Below are positions 9,058 through 18,202 of a stretch of 64,000 nt of DNA, piece after piece. Every line of letters begins with the position of its first letter. Position 1 is the stretch's first letter. The stretch is from positions 20,792-84,791 of the forward strand of contig CANQDQ010000008.1 of the NCBI GenBank assembly GCA_947593515.1. The letters are read 5' to 3'. The position numbers were made by a program, and so were the translations under genes. The stretch is from an uncultured Bacteroidales bacterium (GTDB lineage Bacteria > Bacteroidota > Bacteroidia > Bacteroidales > UBA11471). The notes beneath the pieces were generated by a model. That model did no database searches and had not been told where the DNA came from. It saw only the letters and a program-made list of their open reading frames with translations.

Positions 9058-9095
9058 TTTGTTGTTCCCTCTGTCGGTACAGAGGGAACAACAAA
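9058..9095 (-). promoter_or_regulatory. Long perfect hairpin in front of galM
   Basis: A perfect 17-bp inverted repeat (9058-9074 with 9079-9095) has the loop CGGT. It lies between the stop of the upstream glycosidase and galM, and touches the ATG at 9057. The minus-strand side has no T tract, so it is not a typical terminator. It may stabilise mRNA, attenuate, or mask the galM ribosome binding site. Confidence 0.75.
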
Positions 9096-9126
9096 TAACA
9101 ATCTTTTTTCCCTTATCAATTACTCT

Positions 9127-11490
9127 TTACTCTTTTATAAACGGCGCGATAAACCTATCTTTGGTTACGTTGTCGGTAGATACCAATATATAACTTCCTG
9201 TCGGAAGTCGGTTTACATCAATAACGTTTCCTGTGAAATCCGACAAGGAGAGAAATTTTTTCCCCATAATCGAATATAAATCGTAATCGAAACTGCTATT
9301 GCAATCTACTTTATTGATAAACAAGCATTCCCGACAAGGATTCGGATAGACACTGAATTTTTTCTCTGCCGCAACCGAACATACCGACGACGAATTATTA
9401 TCGACATAAATCTTATAGACCCGAGCATCGATACGAGGGACTTTCAAAGTCAATACGGAAGCATCGGCAGCCGTTTGCTCCTTGCTGTCCGTCCAAAGTT
9501 CATGCACCGTATAAACCGTGCCTTCTGAAAGCCCCAAATCGCTATATTTCAATTCAATGGTTTTCTGTGCCGGAGACGATGCAAAATGATATGCTGCTAC
9601 ATAAAGCGTATCGCCGTTTCTATACATAAATGCGTCTGCCTGACCTGTTGCCCAAGCGGCATTTTCGACCGGGCGGAAAGATTTTCCTATTTTCCCGATA
9701 CGATTTATTTCCTCATTTTTGGCAATGAGTTGGGCGCGGGTGCGAGTTGCGTCCGAGCAGTTCAAAAAATCATCGCCCAAAAGGCACAAGCCCGAAGTTA
9801 CGACCGATGTATATCTGGCTCTGTTTGTTCCGACAGGATATAACGTATATGTTCTTCCGGAGGGATATGCACCGTTTCCTTCAAATTTTCCGAAGACCAT
9901 GTAGTCGGGATCGTTATAACAATAGAATCTATCCGTCCACCAGCTATGCGTCAATGCATTCAAGGCATATTTCGTATCGTTTATGGTTCCGTAAGTATCG
10001 CAGGCATATCGGCGACCGTTGGCATACTGCGACGGGAAAAGAGGTGCAATGGAAAGGTTTATATACATTTTGTCGCCAATCTTGTCGGAGATATATTTCA
10101 TGCCCTGATTGTACGCCTGTATGCCCGTAGTTATTTCGGGGTCGTACCATGAATCGGCTTCAAATGTACCATGTGTCATAAAGTCGATTTTTATATATTC
10201 ATATCCGTCTTTTATCCATTGGTCGATATAGTAGTCGATACGCATTTTCGTACCTATGTGGGTCGGATCCAACGCCCAGCCTTTTCCTCCGCCCGGAAAT
10301 TCAGCCGGTTTCCCGTTGATTTTAAGCATTATATCTCCGTATTTATATTTTCCATCGGTACCTTCGACCACTTTATTAACATCGCCGCCCCAATCAACGA
10401 AAGGTGTCCAATAAATTCCCGGTTTCTGTCCGCGACTTTTACATTCATTGACAAAACGGCGACGGTTTTGCGCCGTGATATTCGTCCAGTAAGAGTCGAG
10501 CCCGATATAGCAAGTGCCGTCGTTGGAGAACTCGGGTGCCAGTTTTTCGGCAAAAAAGCTCGATACAGCGGAGGCTATGGTATATGAAAGGTCGGACATG
10601 GCATTTCCCCAGCTGTTCCAGCCGAAAGGCGTTCCTTTGTTCCATGCTCGTTTGGGAGCCACAATGGCATTCAACTCGCCATAGGTTTCCATACCATCGC
10701 GCCAATCGTCGAAATATCCGAGCATTATTTTGGGCGATTTCACCATCGTCCCTTTTACCTTACCATGAGGCAGCTGATCGCGAGTGGTAGGTGTGGTACC
10801 GTCATAATTATCGCTGATTCCTCCATATACCGTAAGCGATAAAATTTTATTCGAAGAGCCGACTTTCGTGACGACGCCCGTCTTCCAGTTGTCGTGTTCG
10901 ATAGAGCCCAATACCAGTCCGTCGTTATTTTCTGTGCTGTACAGGCAGCCGGCTTCATAGCTCGTATATGTGTGTCCCGACCGGAATACATTGGAACCGT
11001 AGCGCACCCATGCGTCGTTGTCGAACGGTACAATCAGAGCGACATTCGTGCCGCTTACTTCGGGCAAGAACGCGCTTGTTTCCGTCGTTGTCAAGGGCGA
11101 CATATAGTTGGAAGCTATGACATCGGTCGATTCCACTTTCAATTCGGTCAATATGTAGTCTTTTTCCGAATAAAGATAATAGATGTGCGATGCCGTCAAT
11201 GCCGGATTTTCGAGGGTATATACGATTTCCACACGCTTGCCCGTACCGAAAGCATCTGATTGAGTTTCGACATTCGCTCCGGTAAATGCGAGCGAAGCAG
11301 TTACAGGATATTCTATATCGTCGAGCTTAAATACGGCATGATTTTTGGGAACCAGCAATACATCATTTTTATAGATATCGGTCTGTCCGTCTTTGTCCGA
11401 AATATCCAATTTCCAAGCGCCCTCCTCTACCGTTACTGCCGAAGCGGTAAAAGAAGCCATGCAACACAAGAGAGTAATAAGTCGGTTCAT
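9127..11490 (-). CDS. Secreted clan GH-D alpha-galactosidase with T9SS sorting domain
   Basis: This 787-residue protein has a signal peptide (first 18 residues), an N-terminal beta-sandwich, and a barrel with PFGWNSWG (about 290) and the nucleophile motif YIKIDFM (about 430). A later NDPDYM segment also recalls GH27/GH36 enzymes. An all-beta segment follows, and the last about 75 residues (FSVYPNPCRECLF to VTKDRFIAPFIKE) look like a type A T9SS sorting domain, which would put the enzyme at the cell surface. It is distinct from the GH36 gene at 18203-20380. It lies 86 bases after the propeller gene and is followed by galM. Alpha-galactosidase activity is likely; the exact family assignment is uncertain. 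Confidence 0.8.
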   Translation of the reverse strand: MNRLITLLCCMASFTASAVTVEEGAWKLDISDKDGQTDIYKNDVLLVPKNHAVFKLDDIEYPVTASLAFTGANVETQSDAFGTGKRVEIVYTLENPALTASHIYYLYSEKDYILTELKVESTDVIASNYMSPLTTTETSAFLPEVSGTNVALIVPFDNDAWVRYGSNVFRSGHTYTSYEAGCLYSTENNDGLVLGSIEHDNWKTGVVTKVGSSNKILSLTVYGGISDNYDGTTPTTRDQLPHGKVKGTMVKSPKIMLGYFDDWRDGMETYGELNAIVAPKRAWNKGTPFGWNSWGNAMSDLSYTIASAVSSFFAEKLAPEFSNDGTCYIGLDSYWTNITAQNRRRFVNECKSRGQKPGIYWTPFVDWGGDVNKVVEGTDGKYKYGDIMLKINGKPAEFPGGGKGWALDPTHIGTKMRIDYYIDQWIKDGYEYIKIDFMTHGTFEADSWYDPEITTGIQAYNQGMKYISDKIGDKMYINLSIAPLFPSQYANGRRYACDTYGTINDTKYALNALTHSWWTDRFYCYNDPDYMVFGKFEGNGAYPSGRTYTLYPVGTNRARYTSVVTSGLCLLGDDFLNCSDATRTRAQLIAKNEEINRIGKIGKSFRPVENAAWATGQADAFMYRNGDTLYVAAYHFASSPAQKTIELKYSDLGLSEGTVYTVHELWTDSKEQTAADASVLTLKVPRIDARVYKIYVDNNSSSVCSVAAEKKFSVYPNPCRECLFINKVDCNSSFDYDLYSIMGKKFLSLSDFTGNVIDVNRLPTGSYILVSTDNVTKDRFIAPFIKE

Positions 11491-11508
11491 ATCATAGGTA
11501 TTTTTTCA

Positions 11509-11536
11509 ATCGCAGGGGAGTTTCCTCCCCTGCGAT
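11509..11536 (-). promoter_or_regulatory. Intercistronic hairpin
   Basis: A perfect 12-bp stem (11509-11520 with 11525-11536, loop TTTC) lies in the 86-base gap before the T9SS-tailed glycosidase. The minus strand shows A residues rather than T after the stem, so it is probably an mRNA-stabilising or attenuating element. Confidence 0.7.
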
Positions 11537-11576
11537 CAGGTTTGAAATTAAAATGAACAGAATAAATCTCGGTATG

Positions 11577-13457
11577 TTACCATGCCGTTGCGACTTTGTA
11601 GGCAACGACCTCGTTTCCGATAGCAACACGTACTACATACGCGCCGACTTTTACTTCGAGGGCTTTGCTCTCGCCGGCAGCGAGGTTTTGTTGCAGCAAC
11701 GATTTGCCGTCGAGGTTCAGTACGTCGAACGAAGCGGTCTTGTCAGATGCGTTCTGCAAATAGAGGGTCTGTCCGACAACATATACTTTACAAGCCTCTT
11801 CGCTCACCGTTTTAACGGCTGAAGAGCCGGTCGATGCGAACGAGCTGCTCAACCAGCCGTTGTCCACAGCCGAAACAGCGATTTCTATGCCTTCGGTTTC
11901 GGGCATATACAAATCGTAGTGATTGACCGGTATCAACGGATATTGCGTTCCGTACACTTTCAAGGCGCCTGTCGCTTTGTCGGCGGGAAGCGTGAAATAT
12001 ACCTTGCCATCGGGGGTCTTGACATACAAATTGTAGCGGATAGCGTCCGCCGGAGTGGTATCATCGGTCGATTTGTCCCATTTCACCTCATAACATTTCT
12101 TGGCGGCATTGTAGCTTACCGTAACGTTTTGGGGGGCAGCGGGGGCTGTATTGGCAGCTACACCGTCGCCGCCTTTATTGAACAGAATATAATCAGGCCA
12201 ACCGGATCCGTCGCCATCGTCATCATGATAACCGAAGAGACTCAAGTCGATGAATCCGTCTTTATCGATATGTGCAAATGTGGTGGAACCTCCGCGACAG
12301 ATGGCGGCTTTGGGGACGAGGTCTTCTTTCGTAAAGGTATTGTCGCCGTTGTTCCACATAAACGTGGAGTTGGTAGCCCAGCCCGACATGAAATAGTCGG
12401 TAAGCCCGTCGTTATTGACATCAGCTATCGCCAAAGCGCAACCGCCTCCGAAGAAAGTGGTTTCTTCTTCTTCATGACGGGTAAATGTTCCGTCCTGATT
12501 GTTGATATACAACTTGCCGAAAGCAGTCCAACTGTTTTTGACATCACGCCCTATTTCTATAATATCGGCGTATCCGTCATTGTTTACATCGATGAAAGCG
12601 GTCTCACCCTGTTGATGACCGACGAAGTCGATACCGGTAATTTCGGTAAAGGTGTCGTCGCCGTTATTTTTATACAGCTTTGTTACGGTACTCAAATCAT
12701 CGTTGTAACCGGTAACCAGAATGTCCATATAACCATCGCAATTGAAATCGGCAGCATCGACAGAACCGCCATTCAAGCTGATGAAATTTTCCGTTCCATT
12801 CACCGGATTCTCTAACAGTTCAAACGTTCCTTTGTTGTTTTTCATAATAGCCACGACACGAGTCTGATCGTTTCCGCCGGTAACAGCTTCCCATTGTCCT
12901 CCGGCATTTCCGTTAATGAGCAGGTCGGTCCAGCCATCGTTGTTGTAATCGAAAGCAACAAGAATTTTGGTGCCGTTGTCATTGGATTCGGTACTGAGAC
13001 CCGGAAAAACTTCTGCCATCTCCCAATCTGCCACGAATTTATAATCGGGAGCTCCGCTGTTTTTATATACATCGGTAAACGCATCTCCTCCGTTTTTCCC
13101 GACCGTAATCAAATCGAGATTTCCATCGTTATCGATGTCGATAAACAAAGCCGAACTGCAACTCTTGGCATACAAATCTTCCGATGCCTCTGTAACATCG
13201 GTGTATGTACCATCGGCATTTCCTTTGAACAATCCGATGACTTCGGTTTCGGTGTTACCTTGTCCGGAAATAATGAAATAATCCAAGATACCGTCGTTGT
13301 TGAAATCGACAAATAACTGACGACCGGAAGCTGTACCCGGGAAACCGCCCGACCCATCGACCGGATTTTGCAAGATTTCCCACTTAACCGAGTTTACGGC
13401 AAAACTCGGCAACGCAATGCCCATAAGGGCAAAAATCAATAGTTTTTTCATGTCCAT
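11577..13457 (-). CDS. FG-GAP/VCBS seven-bladed propeller protein, probable surface glycan binder
   Basis: The 626-residue protein has a signal peptide (cleavage near residue 20) and seven DxDxDG-like calcium motifs at regular spacing: DFNNDG, DIDNDG, DYNNDG, DFNCDG, DVNNDG, DVNNDG and DKDGF. These indicate a seven-bladed FG-GAP/VCBS beta-propeller over about residues 25-430. A fibronectin-III-like module follows (about 440-540, starting APQNVTVSYN), then a C-terminal segment resembling a short T9SS sorting domain (to KVATAW). It sits directly after SusC/SusD, where SusE/F-like surface glycan-binding proteins usually lie, so a ligand-capture role is inferred. ATG 13451 is an alternative start. 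Confidence 0.8.
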   Translation of the reverse strand: MDMKKLLIFALMGIALPSFAVNSVKWEILQNPVDGSGGFPGTASGRQLFVDFNNDGILDYFIISGQGNTETEVIGLFKGNADGTYTDVTEASEDLYAKSCSSALFIDIDNDGNLDLITVGKNGGDAFTDVYKNSGAPDYKFVADWEMAEVFPGLSTESNDNGTKILVAFDYNNDGWTDLLINGNAGGQWEAVTGGNDQTRVVAIMKNNKGTFELLENPVNGTENFISLNGGSVDAADFNCDGYMDILVTGYNDDLSTVTKLYKNNGDDTFTEITGIDFVGHQQGETAFIDVNNDGYADIIEIGRDVKNSWTAFGKLYINNQDGTFTRHEEEETTFFGGGCALAIADVNNDGLTDYFMSGWATNSTFMWNNGDNTFTKEDLVPKAAICRGGSTTFAHIDKDGFIDLSLFGYHDDDGDGSGWPDYILFNKGGDGVAANTAPAAPQNVTVSYNAAKKCYEVKWDKSTDDTTPADAIRYNLYVKTPDGKVYFTLPADKATGALKVYGTQYPLIPVNHYDLYMPETEGIEIAVSAVDNGWLSSSFASTGSSAVKTVSEEACKVYVVGQTLYLQNASDKTASFDVLNLDGKSLLQQNLAAGESKALEVKVGAYVVRVAIGNEVVAYKVATAW

Positions 13458-13485
13458 AAAATTTTAGGTGTGGTCTGGTTTATAA

Positions 13486-13527
13486 TCTCGCTCGACAGAA
13501 CAGACCACTTAATTCTGCCGAGCGAGA
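13486..13527 (-). promoter_or_regulatory. Intercistronic hairpin after SusD
   Basis: A 9-bp outer stem (13486-13494 with 13519-13527) continues as a 5-bp inner stem (13496-13500 with 13513-13517) past one mismatch, with a 12-base loop. It lies in the 85-base gap between susD and the propeller gene. No T run follows on the minus strand. It may set expression downstream of SusC/D. Confidence 0.65.
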
Positions 13528-13542
13528 ATAACTCGCGTAGTA

Positions 13543-15096
13543 TCAATTCAATCCGGGATTTTGGTCTCCGGTGAGATTCGGATTTTGTTTTATTTCCACC
13601 ATAGGAAGCGGAAAAAGACGATGTTTGGCTTCGACCGTAGGATTGGCAACCTGCCACGTGTTGCGCGCTCTTATCAACTCTTCAAACTTTCCCGTTCTGG
13701 CAAGGTCGATGCGGCGCCACCCTTCACAAGCCAATTCACGCATACGTTCATCGAGTATTTTCGTGCGGAATTCGTCTTGCGACATACCCGTATCCCACGT
13801 ATATTCTGCGGGCAAAGCGCCTCCAAAGGCACGGGTGCGCACCGTCGTATTGACCAGCGTAACCGCCTCTGAGGTATTTCCGGTTTCGTTCATGCACTCT
13901 GCCAACATCAGCAGGGCATCGGCATAACGGAAATAGTACATATTGCCGCCTGTATTATAGAATGACTTGGTACCGTCGATGCGGACATCTTCATATTTCT
14001 TGAAGTGGGGTTTCAGCTGGTCTTCACCGAATCCTGCTGCCGGAGAGGGCTGCTTTCCGTTATACACGAAATCGGTTCTTATGCTGACATCTTTTCTCTT
14101 ATCGCCCGGCTCGAAGATATTCACGCAATACGACGTGGGGAGAATCAGGTCATAGCCGCCATACATGCAGTTGGGGTCGCTGGAACAAGCTCGGGAGCCG
14201 CAATACCATTGCGCCTGATTGTCGTCCGGCCAAACGTTGTTGAAATAGAAAGTGAAAATTTCTTCCGTGCTTGCTTCGGACGGCAGATGGCCGGCAACTT
14301 TACTGGCATCGAACAAATCGGCATAATTGCTTTCCAGCGCAAATCCGCCTCTGTTTTTCAAATCTTCCAATAAATTCCGCGCTTCAGCGAAATTTCTATA
14401 TCCCGATTCTTCCGGAGCCGCCATATACACTTTCGCCAACAACATCTTTGCCGCCCACACGGTCGGAATGCGACCGTCAGTAGGACGTTTTTCCGACAAA
14501 GTGGCAATGCTCGTTTCCAAATCGTCTGTAATCATCTTATAGACTTCCTGCAAACTTTTACGTGCGCCCAACTGATTTTGACCGTCTACGACATTGGGCA
14601 ACGGAAGTTTGCCCCAGTACTGTGTCAATTCAAAGAGTATGCACGCCCGATAGAAAGAAATCTGCCCCAAAAAGAGCTTGTATTGCTCGGCTTCTTCGCC
14701 GGAGGCTTTACCCAAAAGTTTGTTTATATGATACAGCCCTTCGCTTGCCTGTACGGCTACCGGCCAACGAATATTCCATGCTTCGGCTATGGACGTATTT
14801 TCGGAATCGTAATATCCGTCATATCTGTCGAATGCAGCCTGCATAGGCTCTGTCCGCACCTGATACTCGCCTTGCTGGGCTTCGTCGGTGCCCAACATGG
14901 TATAGAAGCCTTTTCGGTTTACGCGGGTCGTGCGCCACTGATAGTACAATCCGTAAACAAATGCCTGCACACTTTCAGGATTTTCAAAAACCTGTTCGCT
15001 CGACAAGGCAGTTTGCGGCTCTTGTTCCAAAAAAGGATCTTTACACGAAAATCCGACAATTGTAAAAAATATAATAATATATATATACTTTTTCAT
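13543..15096 (-). CDS. SusD/RagB-family outer membrane lipoprotein
   Basis: This 517-residue protein is a SusD-like starch-binding homologue that caps the SusC channel and binds oligosaccharide at the cell surface. A lipoprotein signal ends at Cys18 (VGFSCKD). The N-terminal TPR-like helical segment with SusD signature QPQ-like EQEPQTALS follows, and the C-terminal part shows the usual RYADALLMLAECMNE and AFGGALP-type loops. A typical terminal pattern (FPLPMVEIKQNPNLTGDQNPG) ends the protein. It lies 21 bases after the susC partner in the alpha-galactoside PUL. Substrate preference is inferred only from the neighbouring alpha-galactosidases. Confidence 0.93.
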   Translation of the reverse strand: MKKYIYIIIFFTIVGFSCKDPFLEQEPQTALSSEQVFENPESVQAFVYGLYYQWRTTRVNRKGFYTMLGTDEAQQGEYQVRTEPMQAAFDRYDGYYDSENTSIAEAWNIRWPVAVQASEGLYHINKLLGKASGEEAEQYKLFLGQISFYRACILFELTQYWGKLPLPNVVDGQNQLGARKSLQEVYKMITDDLETSIATLSEKRPTDGRIPTVWAAKMLLAKVYMAAPEESGYRNFAEARNLLEDLKNRGGFALESNYADLFDASKVAGHLPSEASTEEIFTFYFNNVWPDDNQAQWYCGSRACSSDPNCMYGGYDLILPTSYCVNIFEPGDKRKDVSIRTDFVYNGKQPSPAAGFGEDQLKPHFKKYEDVRIDGTKSFYNTGGNMYYFRYADALLMLAECMNETGNTSEAVTLVNTTVRTRAFGGALPAEYTWDTGMSQDEFRTKILDERMRELACEGWRRIDLARTGKFEELIRARNTWQVANPTVEAKHRLFPLPMVEIKQNPNLTGDQNPGLN

Positions 15097-15117
15097 TTTC
15101 TTAAAAATTTTATTGTT

Positions 15118-18100
15118 TTAGAATGATAGGTTTATTCCGGCTACATACATACGGGTATTCGGGTACCAGTCGCCGGTTTCGGGATCGAATCCTTTGTATT
15201 TCGTTGCCGTCAAAAGATTGTTTCCGGTGAAGTATATGCGGAGATTTTCGAGATAAATTTTACGCATCCATTTGTGCGGGAATGTATATGCCAGCGTTAC
15301 CTGAGACAGGCGGAAGAATGAGGCGTCTTGTACGCACAAACTCGTACTGCCATAACCGAATCCTGTAAATGCGTGATAAGCTCTCGGGATAGTCGTGTTG
15401 GTATTTTCAGGTGTCCAACGGTTCAAAATATCTTCATGGGCAGCGCCGCGGCCATCACTGGTTATCAATGTATTATACAGCGAACTAACTCTCTTGGCGC
15501 CATACGAATAGTTGCCGACAAGGGTCAATTCCAACCCTCTCCAACGCAACGTGGTATTGATGCCGCCATAGAATTTCGGGTCTTTGACGCCGACAACGGT
15601 GCGGTCTTGGTCGTTGATGATTCCGTTGTGGTCTCTATCCAGCGGCAGAATGTCGCCCGGCTGCACCATGCGGGAACTCAGCTCGAGAGAGTTTACATAG
15701 TCCATATCGGACTCTTGTACGATTCTGTCGAACAAATACATATAAATCGTATTCAACGGCTGTCCCACAAAGAGGTTTCCTTCACTCTGAATTTCATTGT
15801 TGGTATAGCCTCCGAGATTATAAATTTCCTGAGCCTGTCCGTCCAATTTGATAATTTTGTTTCTATCGGCAGAGATATTGAATCCGATGTCCCAGCTCCA
15901 ATCTTTCGTGCGGACAGGCGAGGCGTTCAACGAAAGTTCGACGCCTTTGTTGCGAAGGGTACCGACATTTGCCAGTTGGGTGAGGTAGCCCGACGAGGGC
16001 GACTTGCTGATAGTCATCAACAAATCTTCGTTGTCGATATGGAAAAAGTCGAGGGCAAAGCTCAGGCGGTCCTTGAACATTCCGTAATCCAATCCCACAT
16101 TTACCTGCTTTTGTTTTTCCCAGCGCAAATCGGGATTGCCGTAGCGTCCGAAATTGACCAGTGCGCTCGAAGCAAGAGTGGCACGGACATCGTAAAGGGT
16201 TTGATATCCGTAGTTGGGTATGTTCTGATTACCAGCCAGACCGTATCCTACCCGAAGTCTCAAATTGCTGACGACATGTTGATTTTGCATGAATTTTTCG
16301 CCCGTGATATTCCACGAGGCAGATACCGACGGGAAGAAACCCCATTTGTTATTGGGACCGAATTTCGACGAGCCGTCATAGCGACCGGTCAGGGTGATAT
16401 AATAGCGACTGTCGTACACATATCCGAGCCGCAAAAATACCGAAGCCATAGAGTAAGTCCAGAAATCGGAACTTACGTTGAAGTCTTCTTTTTTCGATGC
16501 GCCGGCAATGGCTTTATAGAGAAAGAAATCGTTATCGAAACCTCTTACATCTATATTGCTCCAATTGTAACTGTAATAAGACATATTGGTACCCAAAATG
16601 GCAGATATGGAATGCTTATCGGCTATCAGGGTTTTGTAGGAAACGGTATTATCCCACTGCCAGTTGAGCAGCTTGTCTTTGCGCTGTACGGCATCGCCGT
16701 CTGCCGAGTTTTTGTACGAGGTGGTCGTCTCAGTCGAGTAATACGTATAATCTTCTTTACTCATAAAGTCGACGGAGAATGTCGAACGTATGTCCAAACC
16801 TTTTACCGGATTGATGTTGACAAAGTTGGAACTCATAAAACGGGCTTGATCGGCATCGCGTACGATATTCAAATCTCTTATGGGGTTATTGTGGCTTTGA
16901 CTCTCTTCGGTACCGTACCTCATATACCAATAGTCTCCCGAAACCGGCAGCAAGGGATCTGCCGTAAGCGCCGTCGAGAAAGTGTTATCGTTGCCTACGG
17001 GGTGTCCCGATTGATAAACGAACGTGCTGTTGGTTCCTACTTTCAACCAAGGTTTTACCATCTGCTCCAAATTGACCTTTCCCGAATAGCGTTTATAGCT
17101 TACGTTTTTCATCAAACCGGTTTGTTGGTTGTAGTTGAAGCTCAAAAAGTAAGAGCCTTTATCGCCGGCGCCCGAAACGCTTATGGCATGATTTTGTTGA
17201 TGCGCTTTTTGGGTAACGGCATCGAGCCAGTCATAGGTTTCGCCCGCCAGATAGGCATTCATTTCATCTTCCGTGAATATCGTATTGGGAGGCACGGTTG
17301 TCGATCTGAAATTGTTTTCTATGTACCATTCTCTCCTCGCTGCCGGAAGCGTGGAGGTATTGTTGAATTCGTTGATATATGCCTCTACACGCAAGTCGTG
17401 CAGTTGAGCGCCGTCGATCATAGGCATTGTTTTGCTGAAATTTTGTGCCCCGAACCAACCGTCGTATGTAACGCGGGGTTTCCCTTTTTGACCTTTTTTG
17501 GTGGTAATCACCACTACGCCATTGGCGCCGCGCGCACCATAAATAGCCGTTGCTGAGGCATCTTTCAGCACATCAATGGTGGCGATGTCCGACGGATTCA
17601 ACATTTCAAAGCCTTGATCGACCAACAATCCGTCTATCACATAAATAGGTGATGTTCCGTATTGTATGGAATTGTTGCCCCGAATTTTTATGCTTGCCGC
17701 TTCTCCGGGTTTTGCACTATTTTGAATATACACGCCGGCAACTTTTCCTTGCAGGGCGGCATTCAAGTCGGCAGACGGAGTTTGTTGCAAGGCTCTCTCG
17801 GAAACGCGTGCCACAGAACCGGTCAAATCGCTTTTTTTCATGGAGGCACCGACGACGATTACTTCGTCCATATCTATTGCCGAAGGCTCCATTTCGAGTT
17901 GAATTTTGGCATTGGTTTTCACGACATATTCCTGTTTATCGTATCCGATAAAAGAAAATTCAAGTACCGAGCCTCTCTGTGTGGTAATGGAAAACTCGCC
18001 CTTGCCATCTGTCATCGTACCTGCCGATTCGCCCTGAACCGAGACGTTCACTCCCGCCAACGCTTCTTTGGTCTGAGAATCCCGGATAGAACCTTCTATT

Positions 18101-18174
18101 TTCATATTCTGTGCCATTGCACCTAAGGGCAAGACGCACATCAAAAGAATAAGGTACAATCTTAACTTACTCAT
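15118..18174 (-). CDS. SusC/RagA-family TonB-dependent transporter
   Basis: The 1018-residue protein imports oligosaccharides through the outer membrane with TonB energy. It has a signal peptide (first 21 residues), a carboxypeptidase-D-regulatory-like domain (about 25-100), a plug domain with IKIRGNNSIQ and the TIDVLKDASATAIYGARGA signature, and a long beta-barrel ending in an aromatic C-terminus (AGINLSF). A DEVIVVG TonB-box-like segment precedes the plug. It is 28 bases downstream of GH36 and 21 bases upstream of its susD partner. No anti-sigma-binding N-terminal extension is seen, consistent with control by an AraC protein rather than an ECF sigma pair. Confidence 0.95.
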   Translation of the reverse strand: MSKLRLYLILLMCVLPLGAMAQNMKIEGSIRDSQTKEALAGVNVSVQGESAGTMTDGKGEFSITTQRGSVLEFSFIGYDKQEYVVKTNAKIQLEMEPSAIDMDEVIVVGASMKKSDLTGSVARVSERALQQTPSADLNAALQGKVAGVYIQNSAKPGEAASIKIRGNNSIQYGTSPIYVIDGLLVDQGFEMLNPSDIATIDVLKDASATAIYGARGANGVVVITTKKGQKGKPRVTYDGWFGAQNFSKTMPMIDGAQLHDLRVEAYINEFNNTSTLPAARREWYIENNFRSTTVPPNTIFTEDEMNAYLAGETYDWLDAVTQKAHQQNHAISVSGAGDKGSYFLSFNYNQQTGLMKNVSYKRYSGKVNLEQMVKPWLKVGTNSTFVYQSGHPVGNDNTFSTALTADPLLPVSGDYWYMRYGTEESQSHNNPIRDLNIVRDADQARFMSSNFVNINPVKGLDIRSTFSVDFMSKEDYTYYSTETTTSYKNSADGDAVQRKDKLLNWQWDNTVSYKTLIADKHSISAILGTNMSYYSYNWSNIDVRGFDNDFFLYKAIAGASKKEDFNVSSDFWTYSMASVFLRLGYVYDSRYYITLTGRYDGSSKFGPNNKWGFFPSVSASWNITGEKFMQNQHVVSNLRLRVGYGLAGNQNIPNYGYQTLYDVRATLASSALVNFGRYGNPDLRWEKQKQVNVGLDYGMFKDRLSFALDFFHIDNEDLLMTISKSPSSGYLTQLANVGTLRNKGVELSLNASPVRTKDWSWDIGFNISADRNKIIKLDGQAQEIYNLGGYTNNEIQSEGNLFVGQPLNTIYMYLFDRIVQESDMDYVNSLELSSRMVQPGDILPLDRDHNGIINDQDRTVVGVKDPKFYGGINTTLRWRGLELTLVGNYSYGAKRVSSLYNTLITSDGRGAAHEDILNRWTPENTNTTIPRAYHAFTGFGYGSTSLCVQDASFFRLSQVTLAYTFPHKWMRKIYLENLRIYFTGNNLLTATKYKGFDPETGDWYPNTRMYVAGINLSF

Positions 18175-18202
18175 AATTGTAGGTTTTAGTTGATATTTTA
18201 TG

